From Burkholderia vietnamiensis LMG 10929 (GTDB lineage Bacteria; Pseudomonadota; Gammaproteobacteria; Burkholderiales; Burkholderiaceae), in contig NZ_CP009631.1 of NCBI RefSeq assembly GCF_000959445.1, forward strand, positions 2,294,001-2,358,000: DNA of 64,000 bases, written 5' to 3'. The position numbers were made by a program, and so were the translations under genes. The notes under the pieces are model-generated. The model searched no databases. It worked only from the letters and a program-made list of their open reading frames with translations, and had not been told where the DNA came from. This document shows, piece by piece, positions 48,025 to 56,747 of this stretch; the first letter of the stretch is position 1, and each line of letters opens with the position of its first letter.

Positions 48025-48411
48025 ATGGAGCTGAATCGAATAAAAGTCTTATTGCGAGATTTGGCGCTGTCGCACGGTTTGACGGATGCCGATTTGAATT
48101 CCTACAATGTAGAAATGGACGACAACGAATGGCATATTGACTGGAAAAGAAATCTGGATGAATCGTTTGATAAGAGAATTAAATCGATCGAGGCTGCGAT
48201 AAATCTTTATGATTTGGCTATGAGAAGCGAGGATAGGTTGACGGCAAAAGCGGGATTAATCCATGCCGGAATCGCACTTCAAGATTTGTCGAATTTTTTT
48301 GACGGTTTGATGCATGATGTCAAAAAGGCTTATGGTGATCCTCGATTCGGTTGGCCAAAATTTCCAAGTGATGATTGGAAAATTCCACCTGAATACGGGT
48401 TCAAGGAATGA
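48025..48411 (+). CDS. cdiI: Candidate CdiI immunity protein
   Basis: 128 residues starting 7 bp after the cdiA stop. The sequence is acidic, has no signal or membrane segment, and is clearly AT-richer than its neighbours. Immunity genes normally sit immediately after the toxin-coding end of cdiA, are small and vary with the toxin. No homologue recognised by pattern; assignment rests on position. Confidence 0.7.
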   Translation: MELNRIKVLLRDLALSHGLTDADLNSYNVEMDDNEWHIDWKRNLDESFDKRIKSIEAAINLYDLAMRSEDRLTAKAGLIHAGIALQDLSNFFDGLMHDVKKAYGDPRFGWPKFPSDDWKIPPEYGFKE

Positions 48412-48470
48412 CTGATCAAATCAAGGAGATGAGTTCAACTGTGCGGTCTATGAAGGTCAAACCATAAGAA

Positions 48471-49910
48471 ATGCGAGAGACCAAAAAACTTCCGCTCGTC
48501 GTTGATCTGGATGGCACGTTGACGGTTTCGGATACCTTGATGGAATCGGTGATACGTGTCGTCAAGCGACAACCTACGAACCTACTGCGCTTACCTTTCT
48601 GGCTCGCGGCCGGTCGCGCTACGTTTAAGGCTAAGGTCGCAGAGCATGCCGATTTTCGAGCGGAAATGCTTCCCTACCGCGAATCGCTTATCGACTATCT
48701 CGCCTGTGAACGTGCGAGCGGGCGAAAAATCGTGCTCGCAACTGCTGCACATCGTTCGATCGCTGAGCGTGTGAGCACGCATCTAGGCCTGTTCGATCAT
48801 GTCATCGCTTCCGTTGACGACACGAATCTCAAGGGAGAGGCCAAACTGGCCTGCATTCGCCAACAGATCGGCAACGACTTCGTGTATGCGGGTGATAGCA
48901 AAGCCGACTTGCCGGTTTGGGCTGGTGCGCGAGGTGCCGTCCTTGCTGGCGTTTCACCTGATGTCGCCGCACATGTCCGGGGCCATGTTCCCATCGAACA
49001 GGAGTTCGCGAATGTACCTGCAACGTTCTCCACATGGTGCAAGGCTCTGCGTGTTCACCAGTGGCTAAAGAATTTGCTGTTGTTCGTCCCACTGCTGACG
49101 GCCTTTGCATTCCTTGATGTCGACAAAGTCAGCGTGCTCGCACTGGCGTTCTTGTCAATGTCGCTTGGCGCGTCGGCAACCTACATCGGCAACGATCTTT
49201 GGGATCTAGACAGTGATCGCAGACATCCAAGAAAGCGCGATCGTCCGTTTGCGAGCGGGGTATTGTCGATCAGTCAAGGCATGGCGTGCGCAGCGGTACT
49301 GCTGACATTGGCGTTTGCATTGGCCTTGGCGGTGTCTGCCGAATTTACTGGCATGTTCACGCTCTATCTGCTCTTGACGACCGCGTACAGTTGGCGTTTG
49401 AAGTCAGTTGTGCTACTCGATGTGGTCGTTCTGTCATTGCTGTACACGTACCGAATCGTCGCAGGGGCGGTTGCTGCGGAAATTCTGGTGAGCCGCTGGC
49501 TTCTCGCGTTCTCCGTATTTGCTTTTCTCAGCCTCGCGCTCGTGAAACGTTGCTCCGAGTTGGTGTTCTTGCGCCAGAGTGACAAAAAGGAGACGTCAGG
49601 CCGGGACTATCGGGTGAGCGACCTGGAAGTCCTTTGGCCGTTTGGCATCGGTGCTTCCCTTGCTGCGGTGGTCGTGTTTGGCCTGTTCATCAACGCTCCG
49701 GAAACGGTAGCTCGCTACACGATTCCACATCTTCTCTGGTTCGTGCAGATCGGGTTGATCTACCTGTTCGGTCGTCTATGGATCGCCACAGTGCGTGGCG
49801 CGATGCACGACGATCCGGTAGTTCATATTCTCGAAAATCGCGGTAGCTTGGGCATGCTTTGCGTCATGGTAGCAATTGTACTGGCTGCTCACTTCTTGCC
49901 CGCGCCGTGA
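48471..49910 (+). CDS. HAD phosphatase-UbiA prenyltransferase fusion
   Basis: 479 residues. Residues 1-175 form a HAD phosphatase-like domain with DLDGTLT (Asp12, Asp14). Residues 190-479 form a polytopic UbiA domain with NDLWDLDSD at 241-249, the Mg/diphosphate-binding aspartate motif, and multiple helices. This architecture occurs in decaprenyl-phosphate 5-phosphoribosyltransferase-type enzymes that load phosphoribose onto a lipid carrier. The HAD part could be the phosphatase that removes the 5-phosphate. The start ATG 48471 has a weak binding site. Nested between cdiI and cdiB, it is unexpected there. Confidence 0.75.
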   Translation: MRETKKLPLVVDLDGTLTVSDTLMESVIRVVKRQPTNLLRLPFWLAAGRATFKAKVAEHADFRAEMLPYRESLIDYLACERASGRKIVLATAAHRSIAERVSTHLGLFDHVIASVDDTNLKGEAKLACIRQQIGNDFVYAGDSKADLPVWAGARGAVLAGVSPDVAAHVRGHVPIEQEFANVPATFSTWCKALRVHQWLKNLLLFVPLLTAFAFLDVDKVSVLALAFLSMSLGASATYIGNDLWDLDSDRRHPRKRDRPFASGVLSISQGMACAAVLLTLAFALALAVSAEFTGMFTLYLLLTTAYSWRLKSVVLLDVVVLSLLYTYRIVAGAVAAEILVSRWLLAFSVFAFLSLALVKRCSELVFLRQSDKKETSGRDYRVSDLEVLWPFGIGASLAAVVVFGLFINAPETVARYTIPHLLWFVQIGLIYLFGRLWIATVRGAMHDDPVVHILENRGSLGMLCVMVAIVLAAHFLPAP

Positions 49911-49924
49911 GCGGCGCAATTCCT

Positions 49925-51115
49925 ATGACAGAAAAAAATCGAAACCGCGTGCTGGCGTTCTGCCGCTTCGCCATCGTCTACGTGCTGCTGTTCGTGTGCG
50001 CGGGAAACATCACCAACAGCATGTTGCTGAAGTGGGGTTTCCGCGATGACCAGAAGGGCGACTTCGCAACCAGCTACAGCCTCGTCGGCATGATGAACGG
50101 CGAGGCGCCGAAGCCGTATGTCTACCGCTCGTCGTTCCCGCGAGCCGCAAATTGGGTGGCCGAGTGGCTTGGGCAGGAAAAGCAAGAAAAGCTTTTCAAA
50201 TCGATCAAGCGACATGATTCGCTGCACAACGCCTATTTCACAAGTGTGCCGGAGGAATATTGGACACCGACCGTGGCGCTCGTCTATCACCTGACGTACA
50301 TCGCGATCGTGTTGTCGACGCTGTTCGCGCTGTTGCTCGTCTACAAGCTAGCCAGATTGCATGGACTGAGCTTCGGACATTCCGTCGGCTTTCTGGCCGC
50401 GTTCAGTTTCGTCTATCCACTCACGTTTCAGCAGGGAGGTTACTACTATGACTTCTTCGAACTGCTTGGTGTGCTCGGCGCGTGCTACTTCCTGCTGAAG
50501 AAACGAATGGTGGCATGCACGTTGATGATTTCCATCTTCTCCCTGAACAAGGAAACGTTCTTCCTTGTTCCGCTCGCGCTATTTTTCCTGCACGAGCGCG
50601 ACGTTCCGGTATTGAAACGAGTCGGTTGGCTGGTGCTGCAGCTTGTGATCTGCGCGGGCACGCGCTATTTCATCATGAGTGGCTATGAGGAAAATGCGGG
50701 CGGCTTCGTCGAATTTCACGTGTGGGACAACCTGAAATTCTGGCTCAATCCGATGTCCTACCTGTCGTTCTACAACCTGATCGGAAAAGGCATCTTTACA
50801 CCGAGTCTCGAAAATCCGTTGATGCTCGTGCCGCTTGCGTTGTTCTTCGGCTCGGCGTGGCGCGCAACGCCACGTCGATACCGTATCTACTTTTTTGCGG
50901 CATTCCTGCCGGTGCTGGTGCTGTTCTTCTTCTTCGGCTACCGCGATGAGGCGCGAAACTTTTCGGTCGTATTTCCCGCCATCGTACTGATTGCTCTACA
51001 TGGCGCGAACCGGTTCAACGCGATTTTCGGTGAGGATGCGAGCGCGTCCGATGACGCCCGCATAAACGCCAATCCGCGGTCCGATCTAGCGGTAGTAGCG
51101 GAGGCTGCACGGTGA
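49925..51115 (+). CDS. Polytopic membrane protein, possible GT-C-type transferase
   Basis: 396 residues from ATG 49925, with about ten predicted transmembrane helices. The first periplasmic loop after TM1 holds FRDDQKGDF and PYVYRSSFPR, acidic and aromatic residues of the sort used for catalysis in GT-C lipid-linked sugar transferases. No family is recognised with certainty. Its stop overlaps the next start (GTGA), so it is coupled to the SMR-type gene. A GTG at 49907 would overlap the upstream gene. Confidence 0.6.
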   Translation: MTEKNRNRVLAFCRFAIVYVLLFVCAGNITNSMLLKWGFRDDQKGDFATSYSLVGMMNGEAPKPYVYRSSFPRAANWVAEWLGQEKQEKLFKSIKRHDSLHNAYFTSVPEEYWTPTVALVYHLTYIAIVLSTLFALLLVYKLARLHGLSFGHSVGFLAAFSFVYPLTFQQGGYYYDFFELLGVLGACYFLLKKRMVACTLMISIFSLNKETFFLVPLALFFLHERDVPVLKRVGWLVLQLVICAGTRYFIMSGYEENAGGFVEFHVWDNLKFWLNPMSYLSFYNLIGKGIFTPSLENPLMLVPLALFFGSAWRATPRRYRIYFFAAFLPVLVLFFFFGYRDEARNFSVVFPAIVLIALHGANRFNAIFGEDASASDDARINANPRSDLAVVAEAAR

Positions 51116-51450
51116 ACTGGCTGATCGTTGTCGCAAGTGGTCTTTTCGGTGGTCTCGCGAGCATATTGCTCCGAGTTGCTGCCCTCAAGGGACTCATACT
51201 TGGTGAGTCGAGCATATTGCCGTGGATCGCCCGTGGGGCAGCCGTCGGTGCCTACGGCGTCGGGTTTCTCCTTTACGCCATTGCGCTGCGCAAGACAACG
51301 CTTGGCGTCGCGTATTCGACGATGGTGGCGATTTCCATGCTCGTGGTGTTGTCGTTCACGGCGCTACACGAATCCCTGTTGCGGCCGATGCAAGTCGTCG
51401 GTGCTGTCGTCATCTTGATCGGGGTTTGGATGGTCACGCGATACGCGTAA
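51112..51450 (+). CDS. SMR/EmrE-type four-helix transporter
   Basis: 112 residues, four hydrophobic helices, starting at GTG 51112 within the upstream stop. It lacks the strictly conserved membrane Glu of multidrug EmrE near the start of TM1 and instead resembles the small flippase subunits (ArnE/ArnF or DPA-flippase-like) that move undecaprenyl-linked sugars. That is inference from context. Confidence 0.6.
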   Translation: MNWLIVVASGLFGGLASILLRVAALKGLILGESSILPWIARGAAVGAYGVGFLLYAIALRKTTLGVAYSTMVAISMLVVLSFTALHESLLRPMQVVGAVVILIGVWMVTRYA

Positions 51451-51467
51451 TCGAGAGAAGCAAATAC

Positions 51468-53201
51468 ATGAAGAAGAAAATCCGAGGGGGTAGTTTTTTT
51501 GCCGGATCGCTGCTTATTGCGTCAACCTGCGCGATGGCACAGTCGGTCCAGCCGGTTGGCAACGATCAACAGGCTCGTCAGCAGGAGGAAGTACGCGAGC
51601 GTGAACGAACCGTTTCCGCGCCGGGAGTCCGTTCGAGTATCGAAGCACGTGCAGGCTATCCAACGCTGCCGAGCGAACAGCCATGCTTCCACATTGATCA
51701 TTTCATGGTCAGCGTGCCCGATTCGCTTCCTGATGGCGTGAAAGCGCAGGGTGCATCTGCGCTGCCGATGGATCGCTTCGCGTTCGCTCGTGAATGGCTC
51801 GAACACTACACGGGGCAGTGCGTAGGCAAGCAAGGGTTGGATGTACTCGTCAAGGCATTGTCGCAAGACATCTTGTCGCGTGGGTACATCACGACACGCG
51901 TATTGCTGCCGGAACAGGATTTGTCGTCCGGTACGTTGAAAGTCTCGCTGATTCCCGGTGTGATTCGTCACGTGCGTTTCGCTGATGAAAAACTGCGCGG
52001 CACATGGAAAACCGCGTTTCCAACACGCGACGGCGAACTGTTGAACCTGCGCGACCTTGAGCAAGGTTTGGAGCAGATGAAGCGCGTACAGAGCCAAGAC
52101 GTATCGATGCAGATTGTTCCGGGTGACGTACCGGGCGAAAGCGATGTCGTGCTCGATGTGAAGCGTGGCAAGCCGTGGACAGTCGTTGCATCGATCGACA
52201 ACTCAGGCACACGCGCGACCGGCAAGTTACAGGGCAACCTGTCGCTCGGTATCGATAACCCGCTCGGCCTGAATGACATCTTCAACGTCGGCGTGAGCCA
52301 AGACCTTGAACTCGGTGACAAGCGCCTTGGTTCCCACGGCTGGAACGGTTTTTATTTGATCCCGTGGGGCTACTGGACCGCAACGTTATCGGCCTACACG
52401 AACACGTACTACCAGCAAATCGCGGGCGTGAATCAAACGTTCGTCGCGAGCGGCAATTCGAAGACGATCGATTTCAAGCTTGCCCGAGTGCTTGCCCGCA
52501 GTCAGAACGACGTGTTCGGCGGCTATGTCCGCTTGTCCCGTCGCTTCGGTCAGAGCTTCATCGAAGATACGGAAATCCCGCAGCAGCGTCGTAACAACAC
52601 GTTCTTTGAATTCGGTCTGACCGACCGTCACTATTTCGACGGGGCGCAGTTCGACGGTACGCTTGCGTTCCGAGAGGGCGTCGGGGGCTTGGGTGCGCGG
52701 GACGACATTCTTGCTGCCGGTGGAGGTCCGACTTACCGTTTCAAGATGGCGGTACTCGATGCGAACCTGTCGGTGCCTTTCGCGATCGCGAAGCAGCCGT
52801 TCCGATACGTGACGAGCATCCACGGCCAATATACCGGGAACTCGCTGTACTACATCGATGACTTGACGATCGGCAGTCGCTACACAGTTCGCGGTTTCGA
52901 CGGCGAAACGATGCTGGCGGCGGCGCGCGGCTTCTACTGGCGCAACGAACTGCAGATGCCGATCGGACAGACCGGACAGGCGATTTATGCGGGATTGGAT
53001 TACGGCCGCGTTTGGGGGCCGCAGCCGGTTGCGTTGGTCGGTACGCAGTTGGCCGGGGCGGTGATCGGCGTCAAAGGCAGTGTATCGACACATTTCGGCG
53101 GCTACGGCTATGACCTGTTCGCCGGTGCGCCGGTCTACAAGCCGTCGGGATTTCCCACTGCGCGTGTGACGGTCGGGTTTCAGGTGACGGCGCAATTCTA
53201 G
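51468..53201 (+). CDS. cdiB: CdiB two-partner secretion outer membrane transporter
   Basis: 577 residues from ATG 51468 with GAGAGAAG upstream. A signal peptide ends CAMAQS near residue 26. POTRA domains follow (DLSSGTLKVSLIPGVIRHV), then a 16-strand beta-barrel of the ShlB/FhaC/HecB type ending in a terminal Phe. It would export CdiA. The typical Burkholderia order is A-I-O-B, but here three unrelated genes stand between I and B. Confidence 0.92.
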   Translation: MKKKIRGGSFFAGSLLIASTCAMAQSVQPVGNDQQARQQEEVRERERTVSAPGVRSSIEARAGYPTLPSEQPCFHIDHFMVSVPDSLPDGVKAQGASALPMDRFAFAREWLEHYTGQCVGKQGLDVLVKALSQDILSRGYITTRVLLPEQDLSSGTLKVSLIPGVIRHVRFADEKLRGTWKTAFPTRDGELLNLRDLEQGLEQMKRVQSQDVSMQIVPGDVPGESDVVLDVKRGKPWTVVASIDNSGTRATGKLQGNLSLGIDNPLGLNDIFNVGVSQDLELGDKRLGSHGWNGFYLIPWGYWTATLSAYTNTYYQQIAGVNQTFVASGNSKTIDFKLARVLARSQNDVFGGYVRLSRRFGQSFIEDTEIPQQRRNNTFFEFGLTDRHYFDGAQFDGTLAFREGVGGLGARDDILAAGGGPTYRFKMAVLDANLSVPFAIAKQPFRYVTSIHGQYTGNSLYYIDDLTIGSRYTVRGFDGETMLAAARGFYWRNELQMPIGQTGQAIYAGLDYGRVWGPQPVALVGTQLAGAVIGVKGSVSTHFGGYGYDLFAGAPVYKPSGFPTARVTVGFQVTAQF

Positions 53202-53225
53202 AGCATCGATACAAGGACGGACACG

Positions 53226-53447
53226 ATGGCGCAGACGTACGGGAGCCAGATATTTGGACCGCTTTACGACGTGGTGGGTTGGGTCGCGGCGGTAGGCATT
53301 TTTTTCTACTTCGCCCTTGGCGCTCAGGGACTGAGTATCGCGCAACGTGAGCGGGTGCCGCGTTGGTTGCTCAACAAGAAAATTTGTTTTTCGTTGGCTT
53401 TGTTCAGTGCAGTGATGGCCGTAGCGAAGTTCGCTCACTGGATTTGA
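53226..53447 (+). CDS. Small two-helix membrane protein
   Basis: 73 residues from ATG 53226, 24 bp after the cdiB stop, with hydrophobic helices at about 14-34 and 52-70. No binding-site ambiguity. Unknown function; its position after cdiB suggests a locus component. Confidence 0.6.
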   Translation: MAQTYGSQIFGPLYDVVGWVAAVGIFFYFALGAQGLSIAQRERVPRWLLNKKICFSLALFSAVMAVAKFAHWI

Positions 53448-53467
53448 CGAGTGTTGACGAGAGGACG

Positions 53468-53524
53468 TCCGGATTTCCGACAGCACGTTGGACGGTCGGA
53501 TTTCAGGTCACGGTGCAGCTTTGA
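53468..53524 (+). pseudogene. Remnant of a second cdiB 3' end
   Basis: The reading frame SGFPTARWTVGFQVTVQL followed by TGA is nearly the C-terminus of the intact CdiB (SGFPTARVTVGFQVTAQF) but lies 320 bp downstream with its own stop. Only 18 codons remain. It shows that another cdiB allele once ended here, so the locus has been rearranged by recombination. Confidence 0.75.
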
Positions 53525-53560
53525 GTGGTCGCGGTGAGCAGCGCAATTTGTATGTTGACA

Positions 53561-54127
53561 ATGAAGACCTCTCGACAACATTCAACGCAGGAAGATCGTG
53601 AACTGACCGCATTTCTGCAGCGGCATATCGATGCGTTGGTGTCGTCAAATTCGGAGCCGCGTCCGCCGTGTTTCCATTGCGGCTCCGTACATGTCGGCAT
53701 TCAAGGATACCGAAACGCGTTGAGCGGTCAGCGAATTCCGCGCTTCTTGTGCAGGACGTGCAATCGCGAATTCACGCGGTTGCACGGTACGCCGTTGTAC
53801 GGGCGTCATGCACAGAAGATGGAGGCGTTGATCCCGCTTCTATCGCAGCCGATCAGTCGTGCGGACGTGACTGAGATGCTCGGGACCGAGTCCATGAATA
53901 TTGCGACAAAGGTGAAAGAGCTACGTGCGTGGCTGCTCGAACTCGACCCAACGGGCAAATGGGAAGCGCGGGTGAAGCTCGGCGGCTTGCCGACGGCGAT
54001 CCTTCCTGCGCAGTGGCATTTCGAAGAAGCAGGTGCGCGTGAGGACCTTGAACTGACGCGACGGCTCACCGCAGAGTTTGACGAGATTCATTCGACAACG
54101 GGCCGAGCACCCGCGTGTCCATACTGA
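53561..54127 (+). CDS. Zinc-finger protein, C-terminally truncated by an IS
   Basis: 188 residues from ATG 53561 (GTG 53525 or ATG 53552 are alternatives). A CFHC/CRTC pair near residues 36-70 is a four-cysteine zinc finger like those of DUF746 or IS1-type InsA proteins, followed by a helical, HTH-like part. The last codon is completed and the stop TGA (54125-54127) is the first three bases of the IS3 inverted repeat, so the natural C-terminus is lost. Confidence 0.6.
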   Translation: MKTSRQHSTQEDRELTAFLQRHIDALVSSNSEPRPPCFHCGSVHVGIQGYRNALSGQRIPRFLCRTCNREFTRLHGTPLYGRHAQKMEALIPLLSQPISRADVTEMLGTESMNIATKVKELRAWLLELDPTGKWEARVKLGGLPTAILPAQWHFEEAGAREDLELTRRLTAEFDEIHSTTGRAPACPY

Positions 54128-54194
54128 GCTTCCCCTGAAATTTCGCCTTCCATCGAGTCATGTATAAACTCGACGGAAAGGAAGGGAATCAGGG

Positions 54195-54488
54195 ATGTTC
54201 AAGGTACCGAAACAATCGTACACGCCGGAATTCAAGGTTGCAGCCGTGCAGCGGGTCAAGGACGGCCAGGGCTTTGCTGTGGTGGCCCAGGAACTGGGCA
54301 TGTCGGAGCAGACGCTGCGCCACTGGGTAAAGGCCGAGGCGTCGGGCAAGCTGAATGGAACTGGAGCGAAGCCAGTTACGCCGGAGCAGATGGAGCTTTC
54401 GCGCATGCGCGCCGAGATCAAGCGCCTGCAAATGGAACTTGAGATCGCAAAAAAAGCGGCAGCATACTTCGCGAAGGACCTGCTGTGA
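54195..54488 (+). CDS. IS3-family OrfA (helix-turn-helix)
   Basis: 97 residues with an N-terminal HTH (VAAVQRVKDGQGFAVVAQEL... SEQTLRHWV) and a leucine-zipper-like C-terminus (MRAEIKRLQMELEIAKKAA). OrfA binds the ends and is normally joined to OrfB by -1 frameshifting. The ATGA-type overlap with orfB fits that. Confidence 0.9.
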   Translation: MFKVPKQSYTPEFKVAAVQRVKDGQGFAVVAQELGMSEQTLRHWVKAEASGKLNGTGAKPVTPEQMELSRMRAEIKRLQMELEIAKKAAAYFAKDLL

Positions 54489-55160
54489 GGTATGCCTGGA
54501 TCGACCAGCAGGTCGGGCAGTATCCGCTGTCGTCGCTGTGCGGGGTGTTGTCGGTCAGCGCGAACGGTTATCGCGCGTGGAAGCGCGGCGGCAAGTCGGG
54601 GCGAACGCGACTGACGGACACGCAATTGCTGACGCTGATCTGGACGGTGCACGCCGAGGTCAAAGGAGCATACGGTTCGCCGCGCATGACTGAGGAAATC
54701 CGTGATCGAGGCTTTCCGGCCAGCAAGGAGCGCGTGGAACGGCTGATGCGTGAGCATGGCATCCGGGCGCGGCACAAGCGCCGTTACCGGGTGACGACCG
54801 ATTCGAAACACAAGCTGCCGGTCGCGCCAAACCTGTTGAACCGCGAGTTCACGCCCGCCGCGCCGAATCAGGTGTTCAGCTCGGACATCACATATATCTG
54901 GACCGACGAGGGCTGGCTGTACCTGGCCGTGGTGCTCGACCTGTTCAACGGGGAGGTGGTGGGCTGGTCGATCAAGCCGCGCATGACGGCGGGTCTCGTG
55001 ACGGACGCGCTGACGATGGCTTGGTTCCGCCGCCGTCCCGCGCCGGGTGCACTGTGCCATTCGGATAGAGGCAGCCAATACGCGAGTCACGAGTTCCAGC
55101 GCAAGCTGAGCGCCTACGGCATGCGCTGCTCAATGAGTCGCAAGGGAAACTGTTGGGATA
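54485..55160 (+). pseudogene. IS3-family OrfB, 5' fragment
   Basis: The integrase core is present up to SRKGNCWD: the HTH_21 region and DDE aspartates in SSDITYIW and CHSDRGSQY are seen. The conserved glutamate is missing because the IS110 element begins here; the annotated frame then runs into foreign sequence. The rest resumes at about 56434. Confidence 0.85.
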
Positions 55161-55372
55161 CTCAGTTCAGAATACGCCTCGAACGTCGGATCGATCTGAC
55201 CCGTGCTGGGATTGGCCGAGTTGCCTTGGCATTGACCTGTCGATCGAGCTCCGGCGTTCCCCGAGCGTTGCCGGGCCCAGCGTTTGTGACCTGATAGGAG
55301 CTTTGTCCTGCACCGTGAGTGTCCTGTCCAGCGAGTGGGATTGGCGATGCGTCCACCACGACGGAAACACGC
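55161..55372 (+). ncRNA. Candidate IS110 bridge-RNA region
   Basis: IS110-subgroup elements are reported to express a structured bridge RNA from the non-coding left end that selects target and donor DNA. This 212-bp region upstream of the transposase ATG is of the right length and position and shows several GC-rich inverted segments. Loops were not modelled. Confidence 0.4.
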
Positions 55373-56422
55373 ATGGAACAACACGAAGTCATCCTGGGCG
55401 TCGACACGCATCTCGATACACATGTCGGAGCAGTAATCAGCGAAACAGGAAAACTCCTTGGAACCCTTTCGGTGCCGGCCGAGACCGCGGGATATCTCAA
55501 GCTGCTGACCTGGGCGAATTCTCTCGGTCACCTGCGTCGGGCTGGCGTTGAAGGTACCGGCACCTATGGCGCAGGCCTTGCCCGCGTGTTGCGCGATCAC
55601 GAGATTGAGGTGCTGGAGGTCAATCGTCCGGATCGGGCTGCGCGTCGATCGCGCGGAAAGTCCGATCCGACCGATGCAGAAAACGCCGCGCGTGCGGTCC
55701 TCGCCGGGAAGGCAACTGCGATTCCCAAAGAGCAATCTGGGGCGGCCGAAGCAATGCGAGCTGTTTCCGTTGCTCGTCGCAGCGCCGTCAAAGCCAAGAC
55801 GCAGGCGATCAATCAGTTGCGAGCCTTGCTGGTGAGCGCGCCGCAGGACATCCGCGAACGCCTTCTGAAGACAAAGACCGCCGAATGCGTTGCCAACTGC
55901 TCACGGCTGCGCTCGTTGGGTAACACGCCGATGTTGCAGACTCTGGCCACCACGCTGCGCTTGTTGGCAAAGCGCTATCTCGCGCTGGCGGAAGAACTCA
56001 CGACGCTCGATGCGATGCTCGAACAACTAACCCTCAAGCATGCCAGACGGCTTCGGGAACGATTCGGTGTTGGGCCTCAAACGGCGGCAGTGCTTGTTGC
56101 CGTTGCAGGCGACAATCCGGAACGGTTGAAAAGCGATGCCGCGCTCGCCGCGCTTTGTGGCACGAGTCCATTGCAAGCATCTTCCGGAAAAACGGTCCGA
56201 CATCGCCTGAATCGAGGCGGCGACCGCGCTGCGAACAACGCCTTGTGGACCATTGCCATGGTGCGAATGCGCAGTGACCCGAGAACCCGCGCATACGTCG
56301 AGCGACGGACCAAGGAAGGAATGTCGAACAAGGAAATTCATCGCTGTCTGAAGCGTTATATCGTCAGGGAGATGTACCCGCTCATTCTTGCCGACTTAGC
56401 CGATTCAGCCCGTACCACTTGA
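55373..56422 (+). CDS. IS110-family transposase (DEDD and serine)
   Basis: 349 residues from ATG 55373. The N-terminal RuvC-like domain carries Asp in LGVDTHLDTH, Glu in VEGTGTYG and Asp pair in KSDPTDAEN; the C-terminal transposase_20-like part has SSGKTVRHRLNRGGDRAANNAL with the candidate serine nucleophile. It looks intact. Confidence 0.92.
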   Translation: MEQHEVILGVDTHLDTHVGAVISETGKLLGTLSVPAETAGYLKLLTWANSLGHLRRAGVEGTGTYGAGLARVLRDHEIEVLEVNRPDRAARRSRGKSDPTDAENAARAVLAGKATAIPKEQSGAAEAMRAVSVARRSAVKAKTQAINQLRALLVSAPQDIRERLLKTKTAECVANCSRLRSLGNTPMLQTLATTLRLLAKRYLALAEELTTLDAMLEQLTLKHARRLRERFGVGPQTAAVLVAVAGDNPERLKSDAALAALCGTSPLQASSGKTVRHRLNRGGDRAANNALWTIAMVRMRSDPRTRAYVERRTKEGMSNKEIHRCLKRYIVREMYPLILADLADSARTT

Positions 56423-56426
56423 CATA

Positions 56427-56650
56427 GGAGCGTCATTGCTCCAACGGAAAGCTTCTTCAACAGCTTGAAGAACGAACGGGTTCACGCCACGCGCTACCGG
56501 ACGCATCAGGACGCGAAGGCCGATCTGTTCGAATACATCGAAGTGTTTTACAACCGCACTCGTCGTCATTCGTCGCTCGGCTTTGTGTCTCCGGAAAGGT
56601 ATCTTCAGGACTGGATCAACGCTCAGCAGACCAAGAATGCGGCTGCATAA
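56427..56650 (+). pseudogene. IS3-family OrfB, 3' fragment
   Basis: APTESFFNSLKNERVHATRY, then the region ending SSLGFVSPERYLQDWINAQQ, supplies the missing DDE glutamate and C-terminus. It is in frame with the 5' fragment in the uninterrupted element. No start codon of its own. Confidence 0.85.
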
Positions 56651-56747
56651 CTCAGGACCGTTGGAAGGCGAAAAACCGAGGGAAGCTCACGTTGAGATAT
56701 GCGAGCACGGCGGCCATGAATCGTGAACCGCTAACCGTTAGCCCCCC

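Larger units (their letters stand above)
55158..56433 (+). mobile_element. IS110-family insertion sequence inside the IS3 orfB
   Basis: The element breaks the IS3 orfB between GNCWD and APTESFF. It has a 213-bp non-coding 5' region, one transposase gene and only about ten bases after its stop, the layout of the IS110 subgroup. Borders are set within a few bases because no clear terminal repeats exist. Confidence 0.8.
54125..56689 (+). mobile_element. IS3-family insertion sequence, interrupted
   Basis: Terminal inverted repeats begin TGAGCTTCCC on both ends and share TTTCGCCTTCC further in. The interior holds orfA, the 5' part of orfB, an IS110 element and the 3' part of orfB. Without the insert its length is about 1.29 kb. 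No target duplication is visible in the flanks. Confidence 0.85.

Noticed and set aside
54158..55090. Antisense ORF over the IS3 element
   Set aside because: Opposite strand of orfA/orfB, which have clear transposase motifs.
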